Source: Nitrosopumilus sp.
Lineage (GTDB): Archaea; Thermoproteota; Nitrososphaeria; Nitrososphaerales; Nitrosopumilaceae
Length of the DNA stretch: 64,000 nucleotides
Assembly: GCF_025699125.1 (NCBI RefSeq)
Contig: NZ_JAILWC010000001.1
Location: 62,001-126,000, forward strand
Direction of reading: 5' to 3'
Below, one piece after another: positions 6,773 to 17,392 of the stretch. Every line of letters starts with the position of its first letter. Positions within the stretch are counted from its first letter, which is position 1. The notes below the pieces were generated by a model. That model saw only the letters and a program-made list of their open reading frames with translations. It was not told where the DNA came from and made no database searches. The translations under genes and the position numbers were made by a program.

Positions 6773-7171
6773 ATGAATCCTACAGTAATCCTAATTGATG
6801 ATTATAAGGATATTACAGAAGTGATTTCAGAATACCTTGGATTTCACTCAATCAATGTTTTAGCTACAGGACGAAATGGAAAACAATGTGCGGAATTGTA
6901 CAAAGAGCACCTGCCAGATGTCGTAGTATCAGATTTTTTGATGCCAAAATATGATGGATTGTACGGACTTGAGCAGATCCGCAAGATTAACCCTGATGCC
7001 AAAGTAATCATGATGACTGGTAGCATAGATGATAATCTGCATGACAAACTAAGATCTGCGGGAGCTTCTGTAATTTTGCCAAAACCAACTCCCTTAAACA
7101 CATTGATTGAAACGATAAAAAGAGTAGCATCAGACAATATCGTTCAATCTAGTAATCAGATTGGCAATTAA
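6773..7171 (+). CDS. Single-domain response regulator (CheY-like)
   Basis: A 132-residue receiver domain from ATG 6773. The acidic pair is in LIDDY, the phospho-acceptor Asp in VVSDFLMPK, the switch Thr in MMTGS, and the conserved Lys in LPKPTP. There is no output domain. It is convergent with the histidine kinase at 7231-8175, its likely partner. TTG 6752 would add seven residues with no domain reason. Confidence 0.85.
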   Translation: MNPTVILIDDYKDITEVISEYLGFHSINVLATGRNGKQCAELYKEHLPDVVVSDFLMPKYDGLYGLEQIRKINPDAKVIMMTGSIDDNLHDKLRSAGASVILPKPTPLNTLIETIKRVASDNIVQSSNQIGN

Positions 7172-7230
7172 AACAGATTTGTCATAATCATAAATTATGA
7201 ATAAATTTTCCATCTGCTTTGATTTCATCA

Positions 7231-8175
7231 TTATTTAGAAAAATGAATAGTGAATACACTTCCTTTTTTTGGTCTATTTGATGCTTTGATCAGGCCTCCT
7301 TGACTTTCCATTATGCTTTTACAACAAGACAATCCCAAACCTGTTCCAGTCTGCTTTGTTGTAATTAATGGTTCAAAGATTCTATCTAAAATTTTGGGAT
7401 CAATTCCAACTCCATCATCTTCAATTTTAACTGTAATCCAATTTTTGTTTGAATCAAATGAAACCCATATGTTTCCATCATTTTCAAATGCCTGAATTGC
7501 ATTGATAAAAATATTGACAAATACCACAATGGTTTTTTCATCATCACACAATATTTCACAGTCATCTGGAGGTAACCGAATCTTAATGCTTGCAGGAATG
7601 TTTATTCTCCTTAGACTTTCTTGCAAGAGATATGCCAATGAACAATTCTTCTTTTCTGTAGTGGGTGATTTTACAAAATCCCATATGTCATCTATTTGAT
7701 GGGTAATTCTAAAAATTGAGCGATTAATTTTTTCAAATTGCTTTTCTTGTTCTTTGCTTAGCGGATACTGGCTTTTGAAATTTTCCAAGGTCATTTGAAT
7801 GACGGACAGCGGATTCCGCATATCATGTGCAATTCTTGAGGATAGTTCTCCAATAATTGCTAATTTTTCAGTTTTAATCTTTTTGTTATTTTCATTTTTT
7901 AGCAATTTTACAACACCCAATATCATGACAAGACTGGACAGCGAATTGATTAGCAGAAAATTGACATCTGAAATCACAAATGACTCTTCATAATCAGGTT
8001 TGAACTCAAATTTTTCATTTTGTGAAAAATCATTTGTCGGGGTTTGAGATAGTCCTTGCGGTACAAATGCAACTGTGTCATATGGTTGATTTGATAGACT
8101 CAAGAACTGAGTCGTGAACATTATTGCCAAAATTTGGATTACAATTAATGACCCGATGATGATTTTAGCTTTCAT
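7231..8175 (-). CDS. Membrane sensor histidine kinase
   Basis: A 314-residue kinase. One transmembrane segment is at 5-24 and a second at about 73-92, enclosing a short extracytoplasmic loop of about 48 residues with no recognised sensor domain. The HisKA box holds His117 (IAHDMRNPLS). The ATPase domain has N-box NIFINAIQAF, G1 DDGVGI, F-box IFEPL and G2 TGTGLGL. The partner is probably the single-domain regulator at 6773. The small loop suggests sensing in or near the membrane. Confidence 0.9.
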   Translation of the reverse strand: MKAKIIIGSLIVIQILAIMFTTQFLSLSNQPYDTVAFVPQGLSQTPTNDFSQNEKFEFKPDYEESFVISDVNFLLINSLSSLVMILGVVKLLKNENNKKIKTEKLAIIGELSSRIAHDMRNPLSVIQMTLENFKSQYPLSKEQEKQFEKINRSIFRITHQIDDIWDFVKSPTTEKKNCSLAYLLQESLRRINIPASIKIRLPPDDCEILCDDEKTIVVFVNIFINAIQAFENDGNIWVSFDSNKNWITVKIEDDGVGIDPKILDRIFEPLITTKQTGTGLGLSCCKSIMESQGGLIKASNRPKKGSVFTIHFSK

Positions 8176-8586
8176 GATATTTTTACATTTCTCGTATTCC
8201 TAAAATATTGTGTAATTAACTTGAACAAACTAATCATATTATGCTAATATATGAGCATATCATTCTAACAATTTTGATTACCCCTTGATTTGGTTTATCA
8301 AAAGAAGATAAACTTCATTCAGGACCCAAACATCGGTGCTGTTTTGTGATGTGTGTCAAGAAAGTCTCAAACATGCAATGTTTTGATTTAGAATTCCTGT
8401 TATACGTAGCTGAGTAGTTAATTCAGTCCTTCCTTCCAGATATGCAAACTCACACCACTACGTCACCCATAATACCCCTATTCCACTTATAGAGTTTCAC
8501 ACGATCAGTCCATTATTATAAAAAATAACATTATCAAAATTGACAATTATGACTTTGTTAATATGTCATATTATGTATAATAATTC
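8176..8586. other. 411-base intergenic stretch
   Basis: No supported gene on either strand. It holds the upstream region of the histidine kinase, including an imperfect dyad TATGCT/AGCATA at 8240-8259. It also has an AT-rich promoter-like run at about 8560-8580 in front of the small gene at 8587. Confidence 0.5.
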
Positions 8587-8724
8587 ATGTCTGAAAAAAA
8601 TAATGAAGAACTAGATAAAAAATGGAAAAAACTAGAACAAGATGAAATGAAGGAGGAGGATCATCAGATTGAACTTAAAGAAGGATATGAACAAGACGAA
8701 GAATATGAACAATCAAAAGATTAA
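8587..8724 (+). CDS. Small highly charged coiled-coil protein
   Basis: ATG 8587 to TAA 8724 encodes 45 residues that are almost all Glu, Lys, Asp, Gln or Asn, with a heptad-like LDKKWKKLEQDEMKEE stretch. An AT-rich promoter lies upstream. Such short acidic helices occur in thaumarchaea, but no family is recognised. Confidence 0.5.
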   Translation: MSEKNNEELDKKWKKLEQDEMKEEDHQIELKEGYEQDEEYEQSKD

Positions 8725-8855
8725 CACATTCTAATCTTAATTCCGTTTTATGCAAATCTATCCACATAACAGCATTTACAGTTCTGTAATCTTTTGTACA
8801 ATTCCGCAAGTTCCAAAATAACAAATTTGTTGAGATTTGAACTACAATTATTTAC

Positions 8856-8870
8856 TGTAAACTATTTACA
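8856..8870. promoter_or_regulatory. Small dyad upstream of the isochorismatase-like gene
   Basis: TGTAAACTATTTACA has 6-bp arms TGTAAA/TTTACA and ends 9 bases before the ATG at 8880. It may be an operator or simply an AT-rich promoter. Confidence 0.3.
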
Positions 8871-8879
8871 AGATTCATT

Positions 8880-9527
8880 ATGAATGATGTTTTAACTGTA
8901 CCTGAATGGCATGAAGAAGTAAACCTTCATTCAAAAATAACATTGGTTGTGGTAGACATGCAAAAACTGTTCTTGACTGATAAAAAATCTCCCTGGATGG
9001 ATAAAAAATTACTCTCTATAATTCCAAACATAAAAAAATTAATCGAAATACTTGGAGAACAAAATGTGATATTCACTCGCTTTATGCCTCCTAAGAATTG
9101 GCAAGATGAACACGGTTCTTGGCAAGCATACTATAAAATGAATCAAAAAGTCACTACACGCATTCTGGGAACTGGTGCATTGGATATAATTGATGATTTT
9201 CTTCCATATGTCGCAAATGCATCTGTTGCAAGTAGAAAAAAATCAGCATCCGCATTCATGGCAGGCAATTTTCACTCCAAAATAAAAAAACAATCTGTAC
9301 AAATTCTGATTTTCACAGGTATTGAAACGGATTATTGTGTGCTTTCAAGCGTACTGGATGCCATTCATTTGGGATACTTTGTGATTGTCGTGATGGATGC
9401 ATGTGCAAGCAGCAAAAAACAAGGTCAAAAACATGCACAAGGAATATTTGAGCGATTCCCAGAACAGCTTTGGATAACTTCTACAGATGATTTGATAAAG
9501 CATTTTCAGAATCACATCAAAAATTAG
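8880..9527 (+). CDS. Isochorismatase-family cysteine hydrolase
   Basis: A 215-residue protein with the catalytic triad of the family: Asp in VVVDMQKLF near residue 26, Lys in the ASRKKSASAF region near 119-121, and Cys in TDYCVLSS near 153. Family members include nicotinamidase, isochorismatase and various amidases. The residues around the triad do not identify the substrate. It is a stand-alone gene, convergent with the nucleotidyltransferase at 9597. Confidence 0.85.
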   Translation: MNDVLTVPEWHEEVNLHSKITLVVVDMQKLFLTDKKSPWMDKKLLSIIPNIKKLIEILGEQNVIFTRFMPPKNWQDEHGSWQAYYKMNQKVTTRILGTGALDIIDDFLPYVANASVASRKKSASAFMAGNFHSKIKKQSVQILIFTGIETDYCVLSSVLDAIHLGYFVIVVMDACASSKKQGQKHAQGIFERFPEQLWITSTDDLIKHFQNHIKN

Positions 9528-9596
9528 GTTTCGTTTTTTTATGTCTCCTGAATGCAAAATTTCCATAAGCAATGAATCTTAATATCAAATTATGTC

Positions 9597-10481
9597 TCAA
9601 CGCCGTTTGAATAGTTTCTTTAGAGTAACCGCATATAACCCATAAACAAATTTTGTACTTTTTAACATGTATCTAATAACAAATCCTTTATTCATTTTCA
9701 TATTGTCTTTGGTTTTTTTGTATTCTAGGGATGTTAACAAATGATTTACATCAATCTCAGATTTATTAAAAATAGAACAGATTTCTCTTACTTCTTCTTT
9801 TGTTGTGGAAAGAGGTTTATCCAATGCAAATAAGACATCATCACAAGCCCAAAAGTTAGCCTTTACTGCATGAGAGAATGCCGACTTTGGACTGAATGGA
9901 AATATTACAAAACTCATCATAAGAAGCAACATTGCGTTAAATGATGCTTTTACCTTCTCAATTGTAGGGACTGTATTTGGAATATCTTTTCGAATGTCCT
10001 TGCCATACAAAATGATGCCCGTGTTTTTTATTCTCTGTAGGAATAACCCAAGGGATGCTATGGTTCTTGTACCGATCTCTATTTTAAGGTCTTTTCGTAT
10101 CTTGAACCCCTTCAGGTCTAATTGATCAGATGCTACCACGTAAAATGGCTGTCCAAACATCATCTTGTTTTCAGTCTTAAAGATTAGATCCAGTGCGGGG
10201 TTGTCAGTTTTTTTGTACGTAGTGCATGTCTCAGATAGTTTCAAGTCATATTTTGCATCAAGCTCAAGTAAAAGTTGATCCAAGTATCTCTCAATTTCTT
10301 TACAGAGTTTCTTGTCTTTGATTATTACTATACAATCAATGTCTGATTTTCCACGTATCCATTCCCCCGTGGTTGCAGAGCCAAACAGTACGAAAGAAAC
10401 TATCTCGTTTTGATATTTCTTGACTAGCTGAGATACCAGATTGTCCATGAATTGCTTTAGATTCTTGTTTTGAATTGGCAA
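9597..10481 (-). CDS. Pol-beta-type nucleotidyltransferase
   Basis: A 294-residue protein with the nucleotidyltransferase signature: FVLFGSATTGEW, then KSDIDCIVI supplying the metal-binding Asp pair, and a third Asp probably in the NPALDLIF region. The C-terminal half is helical, as in aminoglycoside/MNT-type enzymes. It could modify a small molecule, RNA or protein. The frame starts at TTG 10481; ATG 10448 is possible and keeps the domain. No HEPN partner lies beside it. Confidence 0.75.
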   Translation of the reverse strand: MPIQNKNLKQFMDNLVSQLVKKYQNEIVSFVLFGSATTGEWIRGKSDIDCIVIIKDKKLCKEIERYLDQLLLELDAKYDLKLSETCTTYKKTDNPALDLIFKTENKMMFGQPFYVVASDQLDLKGFKIRKDLKIEIGTRTIASLGLFLQRIKNTGIILYGKDIRKDIPNTVPTIEKVKASFNAMLLLMMSFVIFPFSPKSAFSHAVKANFWACDDVLFALDKPLSTTKEEVREICSIFNKSEIDVNHLLTSLEYKKTKDNMKMNKGFVIRYMLKSTKFVYGLYAVTLKKLFKRR

Positions 10482-10556
10482 TTAAAATCGTATTGTATTT
10501 TGATATGGGACTCATAAATTCTTCTCCTGGTTTAACATGTCAGGATGATGTTATAT

Positions 10557-10742
10557 TCATAAATGAAAATCCATATTGGTAATCTTTAGTTTATTGATAA
10601 ACCAGTCCTCTGCTGTCCTAGGTATCCCTAGAGATTCGGCAAGTTCCCGAAATTCATTTTGCCTGTCTCGAAGCATTAGATTGAGCGTATCTCTGACTTT
10701 AGTTTCATCATATCCCTCAATTAAGCCAATTCTGTTCATCAT
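10557..10742 (-). CDS. Hypothetical protein, 61 residues
   Basis: ATG 10742 gives a 61-residue, mostly helical protein (DETKVRDTLNLMLRDRQNEF, then LAESLGIPRTAEDW). A TTG at 10787 would add 15 residues. No family is recognised. It may be small DNA-binding or regulatory, but nothing in the sequence proves it. Confidence 0.5.
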   Translation of the reverse strand: MMNRIGLIEGYDETKVRDTLNLMLRDRQNEFRELAESLGIPRTAEDWFINKLKITNMDFHL

Positions 10743-10836
10743 ATTACATTCTTGATTTGAATTAAAAATAAGTTCTGTATTTTTCAAATTTGATAACTTT
10801 GAACTAGTTTAACTATCATGACTTTTATTTGAAAAC

Positions 10837-11049
10837 ATGGATCCCCAATTACAAAAAAAGATTGATGATATCATGATTGAAACAAACGAAAAAATCTCTG
10901 CAATTGTAAATGAAATAAGAGATATTAGATTTTCTAAAATGGATGAAAATGAAAAACAAGTAAAATGTGATAAATTAAGAGAAGAGTTCGAAAAAGTCAT
11001 GTTTGAAGAAGAGAAGAAAATAGAAAAAGTGATGACTGAATACCAATGA
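10837..11049 (+). CDS. Coiled-coil protein, 70 residues
   Basis: A 70-residue, almost wholly helical charged protein (MDPQLQKKIDDIM... EKVMFEEEKKIEKVM) with coiled-coil periodicity. Its stop overlaps the start of the DUF151 gene by 4 bases (ATGA), so the two are translationally coupled and probably work together. Confidence 0.6.
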   Translation: MDPQLQKKIDDIMIETNEKISAIVNEIRDIRFSKMDENEKQVKCDKLREEFEKVMFEEEKKIEKVMTEYQ

Positions 11050-11474
11050 AAATTGATGAAATCGACACAGATTATGAGACTGTCAAAGTAGACCAAATTG
11101 GAATCACTGATTCACAAACAGGTGCAGTATTACTCAAAGACGAAAAAGTCGAATTTGTAATGTCTGGTTTTTCATCAGAGGTTGCAAGAATAATCTCCGA
11201 TTTTGTTGAGGGAAAACGTGATGATCCCCCAACAATTTATCGACTAGTTGAGCAAATTTGTGAGGAAAATGAACTCCTTCTCGTCAAAGTCAAAATTTAT
11301 GAAAGCGGCGGAATATTTAGAGCGAATCTGTATTTTACTGGAAAAAAAGATATGGTGTTTAGAAATTTTAGAGCATCAGACGCCATAGCGTTGGCAACTT
11401 ATTACAACATCCCAATTCTTGTAAGAAAGTCTATGCTGAGAAAAATTGAAAAAAGTGAAATTGAAAAAAACTGA
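11046..11474 (+). CDS. DUF151 / bifunctional nuclease family protein
   Basis: A 142-residue protein of the DUF151 family: VDQIGITDSQTGAVLLKD, then VARIISDFVEGK, PTIYRLVEQICEE, LLVKVKIYES and the conserved RASDAIALATYYNIPI block near the end. Plant and Thermotoga members have been reported as nucleases or structural folds of unclear role; the activity here is unproven. It is coupled to the coiled-coil gene ahead of it. Confidence 0.8.
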   Translation: MKIDEIDTDYETVKVDQIGITDSQTGAVLLKDEKVEFVMSGFSSEVARIISDFVEGKRDDPPTIYRLVEQICEENELLLVKVKIYESGGIFRANLYFTGKKDMVFRNFRASDAIALATYYNIPILVRKSMLRKIEKSEIEKN

Positions 11475-11518
11475 ATCTCTAACGTAAAAGATTAATCTCT
11501 TTAAAATTAAACTACCTC

Positions 11519-12346
11519 ATAACTCCTAGAAAATTTTTCATTTACAAAGCAGATGGAAGACGAGTTCAATTCAATGAACATAAGATACTTAGTACATGTA
11601 TTAGAGCAGGAGCAAGTAAACAAACTGCAAAACAGATTTTAAAAAAAGTCAAATCTGAAGTTTATAGAGATATGACTTCAAATGATATTTACAAAATAGT
11701 TCTTCGAGTTATTTCTGAAGAAAAAGATCTCAAAGCATTACACCAAAGATACCAACTAAAGGATGCCCTAATGAGAATGGGTTCTGCAGGATTTGCATTT
11801 GAAAATTATATTGCATCGATATTGGAATTTTATGATTATCAGGTAATACGTATACGATCAAAAATCCGTGGAAAGTGTGCAATGCATGAAATTGATCTTA
11901 TTGGAATGAAAGACAACAAAGAATTTTTGATTGAATGCAAATATCATTCGCTTCGTGGAGTGTACACTGGATTAAAAGAATCATTGTACACTCATGCAAG
12001 ATTTCTTGACCTGCAGCCAAAATTCGCAGGAGAAATTATTTTTTGTAACACCCAAGTCTCAAATCATGCAAAAAAATATGCCAAATGTATTGGACAGCAA
12101 ATATTCTCTTGGAGATATCCTGCAGCAAACAGTTTGGAAAAAATTATTGAAAAACATAATCTTTACCCAATCACAATTCTTAATTTAACTGAAAACGAAT
12201 TACGGATATTCTCAGATTGCAACATGATGATTGCAAAAGATCTTCTAAGATATAATGAGACAAAGATAGCAAGAATGACTGGAATTTCTAAAAAGAGAAT
12301 AAGCAATATGCAAAAATTAGTTGAACAAATATTCTATCCGACATAG
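11519..12346 (+). CDS. ATP-cone plus PD-(D/E)XK nuclease-like protein, start codon unclear
   Basis: From ATG 11672 the frame encodes 224 residues with a Mrr-like restriction-endonuclease fold: FAFENYIASIL, then HEIDLIGM with the Asp and FLIECKYH with the ECK catalytic residues. The open frame continues upstream to about 11483 and encodes an ATP-cone (FIYKADGRRVQF, CIRAGASKQTAKQIL, KKVKSEVYRDM), plainly one protein with the rest. Yet no ATG, GTG or TTG lies in frame upstream of 11672. ATA 11519 is the most plausible non-standard start (275 residues). The ATP-cone may give nucleotide control of the nuclease domain. Role unknown: DNA repair or restriction. Confidence 0.7.
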   Translation: MTPRKFFIYKADGRRVQFNEHKILSTCIRAGASKQTAKQILKKVKSEVYRDMTSNDIYKIVLRVISEEKDLKALHQRYQLKDALMRMGSAGFAFENYIASILEFYDYQVIRIRSKIRGKCAMHEIDLIGMKDNKEFLIECKYHSLRGVYTGLKESLYTHARFLDLQPKFAGEIIFCNTQVSNHAKKYAKCIGQQIFSWRYPAANSLEKIIEKHNLYPITILNLTENELRIFSDCNMMIAKDLLRYNETKIARMTGISKKRISNMQKLVEQIFYPT

Positions 12347-12447
12347 ACCTATCCAAGAAAATAATGTTAATTTATAATCACGTAACATAGAATTTCACAT
12401 GTGATTTTCTACAATATGTTAAATATTTAGAATTTCTAGAATGACTC

Positions 12448-12594
12448 ATGGTTCTAATTGATGATTTACGGGTTTGCAAGAACTGTGGAAATGTTTTTTC
12501 CAAGAAGGCAGGAGTAACTCATATCTCTGAATGCCCTCAATGCAAGGGAGTCAGTTTTGATCACATCGATGTTAACTATGAAGAACTGAATTAG
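12448..12594 (+). CDS. Mini zinc-ribbon protein (CKNCGNVFSKK family), copy 1
   Basis: A 48-residue protein with CKNCGNVFSKK and CPQCKGVSF, a classic two-knuckle zinc ribbon. A close paralogue at 49830-50000 shares VCKxCGNVFSKKAG and ECPQCKG, with a longer acidic tail. Too short to be catalytic; probably binds nucleic acid or a protein partner. Confidence 0.7.
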   Translation: MVLIDDLRVCKNCGNVFSKKAGVTHISECPQCKGVSFDHIDVNYEELN

Positions 12595-12749
12595 GAGTAC
12601 AATATACAAAAAGTAAAAATTCCTGATCGCAATCAGGATAGGTTTGCAATAATTTATGACCTGAACAACCAATTATTGAAAAAATTTGAATCTGACCTTG
12701 TCAATAACTTTACATTAATATAGTTAATTCTAATTTTATCGATCGAACG

Positions 12750-14867
12750 ATGACTGCGGTTAAGAAAATTTTCGAAGACACCATTCTAACTGATCATAAA
12801 GTCATCACTGAAGAATCATCCAAATCTATCCTCAAAAGTTATGGAGTTAAAGTTCCCCCTTATGCACTTGCTACTTCTGCAAATGATGCAGTAAAACAGG
12901 CAAAGAAGATTGGTTTTCCACTTGTAATGAAAGTTGTATCTCCACAAATTTTGCACAAGACTGATGTTGGTGGAGTTAAAGTCGGAATTGACAATGTCAA
13001 TGATGTAAAAAAGACGTTCAATGACATGTATGGTCGTCTTTCTAAAAAGAAAGGTGTTGAAGTTAAAGGAATTCTTTTGGAAAAAATGGTTCCAAAAGGT
13101 GTTGAACTAATTGTAGGTATTCAAAACGATCCACAGTTTGGCCCAATGATTATGGCTGGATTAGGAGGAGTGATGACTGAGGTCTTCAAAGATGTTGCAT
13201 TCAGAATGCTGCCTATTTCAACTTCGGATGCTAAATCCATGTTGAATGAACTCAAAGGTTCCAAACTTCTCAAAGGTTTCAGAGGAAGCGAACCTGTTGA
13301 TCTTAACATGGTTGCAAAAATGTTAGTTCAGATTGGAAAATTAGGCGTAGAAAATGCAGATTACATTAACAGCATTGATTTTAACCCTGTGGTTGTTTAT
13401 CCAAAATCACATTTTGTAGTTGACGCAAAAATTATTCTGAATAATGAATTAAGAAAGAATTCAATCTCTAAAGCAAAACCAAACATTACCTCAATGGAAT
13501 CCTTCTTTACTCCAAAATCTGTTGCACTAGTTGGCGCATCTGCTACTCCCGGAAAGATTGGTAATTCTGTTTTAGATGCCCTTGGAAAACAAGATTACAA
13601 AGGCAAGGTATTTCCAATTAATCCTAAACAAGAATCAATTCTTGGAATCAAATGTTATCCTTCACTAGATGCAATTACAGAAACAGTTGATCTGGTTGTT
13701 GTCTGCATTGATCTTGCAGAATGTGGACCGATAATGAAAATTTGTGCTAAAAAAGGAATTCATAATGTTGTCATAGTTTCTGGTGGCGGTAAAGAGCTTG
13801 GTGGTGACAGAGCAGCAATGGAAGCTGAAGTTAAAGAACTGTCTATTAAACATAAGATTCGTGTAATCGGTCCTAATTGTATTGGAATGTTCAATGCGGC
13901 AAATAGACTTGACTGTGCATTCCAAGGACAAGAGAGAATGGTCCGTTCAAAATTGGGACATGTTGCATTTTTCTCACAAAGTGGAACTATGGGAATTAGC
14001 ATGTTGGAGAGTGCTGATGTATTTGGTTTATCAAAAATGATCAGTTTTGGCAATCGTTCTGATGTTGATGAAGCAGACATGATATGGTATGCTGCAAATG
14101 ATCCTCAAACCAAAGTAATTGGCCTATACGTTGAAGGCTTTGGTGATGGCAGAAAGTTCATCAATACTGCAAAACGTGTCATGAAAGAAAAGAAAAAGCC
14201 CATTGTTATTTGGAAGAGTGGCAGAACTGCTGCAGGTGCAAAGCAAGCTGCATCGCACACTGGTTCCCTTGGTGGTTCAAATGCAATGATTATGGGTGCA
14301 TTCAAACAAGCAGGAATCATTTCAGTTGATAGTTATCAAGAACTAGTTGGAGTCTTAAAGGCACTAGCATGGCAACCACCTGCAAAAGGTAATCGTGTTG
14401 CTATGACTAGCAATGGTGCTGGTCCAATGATTGGCGGAATTGATCAATTAGAAAGATTAGGTCTTACTATTGGAAAGTTATCCCCAGCGCTTCTCAAAAA
14501 AATGAAGGAACGTTTCCCCCCAACTGTTCCCATTCATAATGGAAATCCTGCCGATGTGGGTGGCGGTGCAACTGCAGATGATTACAAATTTGTCATCCAG
14601 CAATTCCTTGACGAAAAGAATATTGATATTGCAATGCCTTGGTTTGTTTTCCAAGATGATCCCCTTGAGGAAACAATAGTTGAACATCTAGCTGAATTAT
14701 CAAACAAAAAAATAAAACCCATTCTTGCTGGCGGCAATGGTGGCCCATATACTGAAAAAATGATCAAATTAATTGAGAAACACAATGTCCCAGTTTACCA
14801 AGATCTTCGAACCTGGGTTGCAGCTGCCTCTGCATTAGCTAAATGGGGCAAAGTACTCGGAAAATAG
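12750..14867 (+). CDS. ADP-forming acyl-CoA synthetase, probable 3-hydroxypropionate-CoA ligase
   Basis: A 705-residue NDP-forming acyl-CoA synthetase with fused domains. The order is an ATP-grasp domain first (about 1-230, [10 protein letters not shown] and [17 protein letters not shown]), a CoA-binding Rossmann domain (from about 250, [16 protein letters not shown]) and ligase domains. The phospho-histidine lies in [11 protein letters not shown]. This order matches the thaumarchaeal ADP-forming ligases of the 3-hydroxypropionate/4-hydroxybutyrate cycle. The gene is followed 36 bases on by the crotonase-type hydratase, as for the characterised Nitrosopumilus maritimus pair (Nmar_1309/1308, from memory). 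The 3HP rather than 4HB substrate is inferred from that neighbour. Confidence 0.85.
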   Translation: MTAVKKIFEDTILTDHKVITEESSKSILKSYGVKVPPYALATSANDAVKQAKKIGFPLVMKVVSPQILHKTDVGGVKVGIDNVNDVKKTFNDMYGRLSKKKGVEVKGILLEKMVPKGVELIVGIQNDPQFGPMIMAGLGGVMTEVFKDVAFRMLPISTSDAKSMLNELKGSKLLKGFRGSEPVDLNMVAKMLVQIGKLGVENADYINSIDFNPVVVYPKSHFVVDAKIILNNELRKNSISKAKPNITSMESFFTPKSVALVGASATPGKIGNSVLDALGKQDYKGKVFPINPKQESILGIKCYPSLDAITETVDLVVVCIDLAECGPIMKICAKKGIHNVVIVSGGGKELGGDRAAMEAEVKELSIKHKIRVIGPNCIGMFNAANRLDCAFQGQERMVRSKLGHVAFFSQSGTMGISMLESADVFGLSKMISFGNRSDVDEADMIWYAANDPQTKVIGLYVEGFGDGRKFINTAKRVMKEKKKPIVIWKSGRTAAGAKQAASHTGSLGGSNAMIMGAFKQAGIISVDSYQELVGVLKALAWQPPAKGNRVAMTSNGAGPMIGGIDQLERLGLTIGKLSPALLKKMKERFPPTVPIHNGNPADVGGGATADDYKFVIQQFLDEKNIDIAMPWFVFQDDPLEETIVEHLAELSNKKIKPILAGGNGGPYTEKMIKLIEKHNVPVYQDLRTWVAAASALAKWGKVLGK

Positions 14868-15665
<798 letters not shown>

Positions 15666-15722
15666 TTATTTCCAATTTCCTTCTTATTTTATTCAAAAAC
15701 TAGGATTAGATTTTTTGTTAAT

Positions 15723-16244
15723 CTAATTCACTGTAACTAATCCCACTCGCCATGGATGCCATGAGCAATGGTATTTGAAAATCCCCTCTTCTTCAAATGT
15801 GTATGAGAACTTGTCTCCGGTGTTTAATGGTGGACTGTTGAACATGTCTATTACTTTTCCAGAATCATCTTGACTTTGAATGTTATGTGGCACTGAATCG
15901 TTATTCACCCATGTCACTGTTGTGTCAACAGGAATCTCTAAATTCAGTGGCAAGTAAAATGATTTACTTGACACATTAAAGTTGCCATTTGGTATTGTGA
16001 TGGTTGGATCCATTTTCATAGAAATCTCTTTTTGACCTTCTATTGTAATGACGTCATTATCAATCAAAAATTTTATCATGTTTAGAAACTCTTGTTCTGA
16101 AACAATTCCTTGCCCATACCATAAAGCTGTATTTTTCACCCATTCTGGAACCGATTCTGCATTTGCAGTATTACCTGAAACTGAAATCAGCAAAATTGAA
16201 AATACCATTATTGGCAGAATTGCTTTTTTTGGAAACTGTTTCAT
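15723..16244 (-). CDS. Secreted cupredoxin with one WVKN module
   Basis: A 173-residue protein with an N-terminal signal (about 1-29, ending ANA-ES). A WVKN-type module follows (VPEWVKNTALWYGQGIVS, then EFLNMIKFLIDNDVI), and then a plastocyanin-like domain from about 95. Copper ligands visible are His in SVPHNIQS and Cys and His in YHCSWHPW; the usual C-terminal Met is not obvious. It probably carries electrons outside the membrane, as expected in the copper-based respiration of ammonia-oxidising archaea. It is divergent from the regulator at 16339. Confidence 0.85.
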   Translation of the reverse strand: MKQFPKKAILPIMVFSILLISVSGNTANAESVPEWVKNTALWYGQGIVSEQEFLNMIKFLIDNDVITIEGQKEISMKMDPTITIPNGNFNVSSKSFYLPLNLEIPVDTTVTWVNNDSVPHNIQSQDDSGKVIDMFNSPPLNTGDKFSYTFEEEGIFKYHCSWHPWRVGLVTVN

Positions 16245-16338
16245 ACTGTTATGTTGTTTTTGAGAATTTATTCAAGTTGTATACAATGTCTTGCAGTGCA
16301 ATCGTATTCATTATATCATATTTTGATTTCAACCAATC

Positions 16339-16680
16339 ATGCAAGAATTAGTTCAGTCTCAAAAAATAGTAGATGATGAAAGAAAGCAAGTAATTTTGGA
16401 AATACTTGCTGACAAATATTGCAAACAAATCCTGCACAACACATTAGAAAAGCCAAAATCTGCAATGGAAATCTCCAATGAAAAAAATATTCCAATCAGT
16501 ACTGTGTATAGAAGGTTACAAACTCTTTATGATGCAAAATTGCTGGCAATTTCCGGCTCCATTAATCAGGATGGAAAAAAATATTTCTTGTACAAGAGTA
16601 AGGTAAAGTCCATTTCTCTAAAGTGTGATCTAGAAGTAACTGTTGTTGAATTTGTTCCAAACAAACCCAATGATGATTAG
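16339..16680 (+). CDS. Winged-helix regulator (ArsR-like fold)
   Basis: A 113-residue protein with a winged helix: RKQVILEILADKYCKQIL, PKSAMEISNEKNIPISTVYRRLQTL (recognition helix) and a wing with DGKKYFLYKSKVK. Thaumarchaea have many such regulators. It is divergent from the secreted cupredoxin gene, which is its obvious candidate target, and 18 bases ahead of the ribbon-helix-helix protein. Confidence 0.7.
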   Translation: MQELVQSQKIVDDERKQVILEILADKYCKQILHNTLEKPKSAMEISNEKNIPISTVYRRLQTLYDAKLLAISGSINQDGKKYFLYKSKVKSISLKCDLEVTVVEFVPNKPNDD

Positions 16681-16698
16681 TTAATTTTTGGAGCAAAA

Positions 16699-17301
16699 AT
16701 GTTGGAAGAAAATTTATCAACAAAGAGACAACACATAATGCAAAAAGAACCTACCCGAAGCATCACTTATCGACTTCCAGAAAAACTTGTTTCAGAATTA
16801 GAAAACGAGTCAACACAAAAAGGCATTTCTCAAAATGTTTTGGTCCGACAAATTCTTGAAAAATATGTGCAATGGGATAGATTCTCCGGCAAAATTGGAA
16901 TGATCCCAGTTCCCAAAGGAATCCTGGAATCTTTGGGAGTAGAGTTAGATGAAAAAGATATTGATGAAATTATCACTTTGATGTTTCCTGTGATTAAAGA
17001 TACGGTTTTGTTTATCAAAGGAGATTATGATTTGAAAAGATGTATAGAAACACTTGAAGATTACATGCGAGCATCTGGAATGAATTCTGATCATCGCATA
17101 GAAGGTGATATGCACATATTTTTGATTCAACATGAATTGGGAATAAAATGGTCTCTGTTTACAGAAAAACTTCTAACTCATGTTTTTCGAAATTTCTTGC
17201 CTGATAAAGAACTAAAGTTTCAAACAACTGATACAACTGTTATTTTGTCAGTATCTCTGGGCTCTGACTTTGATGAACACGATTACCATATCCAACGCTA
17301 G
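16699..17301 (+). CDS. Ribbon-helix-helix protein with C-terminal sensor-like domain
   Basis: A 200-residue protein. Residues 18-53 form a ribbon-helix-helix DNA-binding unit (RSITYRLPEKLVSELENES, then GISQNVLVRQILEKYV). The rest, about 60-200, is an alpha/beta domain repeated across thaumarchaeal proteins but of unknown function. ATG 16699 or ATG 16738 could be the start. The position right behind a winged-helix gene suggests a two-regulator operon. Confidence 0.65.
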   Translation: MLEENLSTKRQHIMQKEPTRSITYRLPEKLVSELENESTQKGISQNVLVRQILEKYVQWDRFSGKIGMIPVPKGILESLGVELDEKDIDEIITLMFPVIKDTVLFIKGDYDLKRCIETLEDYMRASGMNSDHRIEGDMHIFLIQHELGIKWSLFTEKLLTHVFRNFLPDKELKFQTTDTTVILSVSLGSDFDEHDYHIQR

Positions 17302-17392
17302 AAATTATAGTAAAATGATGATTATTTCTTGAATTACTAGTGTGTTGGGTGGGAAAAGCTTATTATAATTTGAAGCGGCTTTTTTACTTATA

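Noticed and set aside
8856-8870. TGTAAACTATTTACA as a second copy of the arsenic operator
   Set aside because: It shares only AT-rich TTTAC/GTAAA pieces, with a different arm length and spacing.
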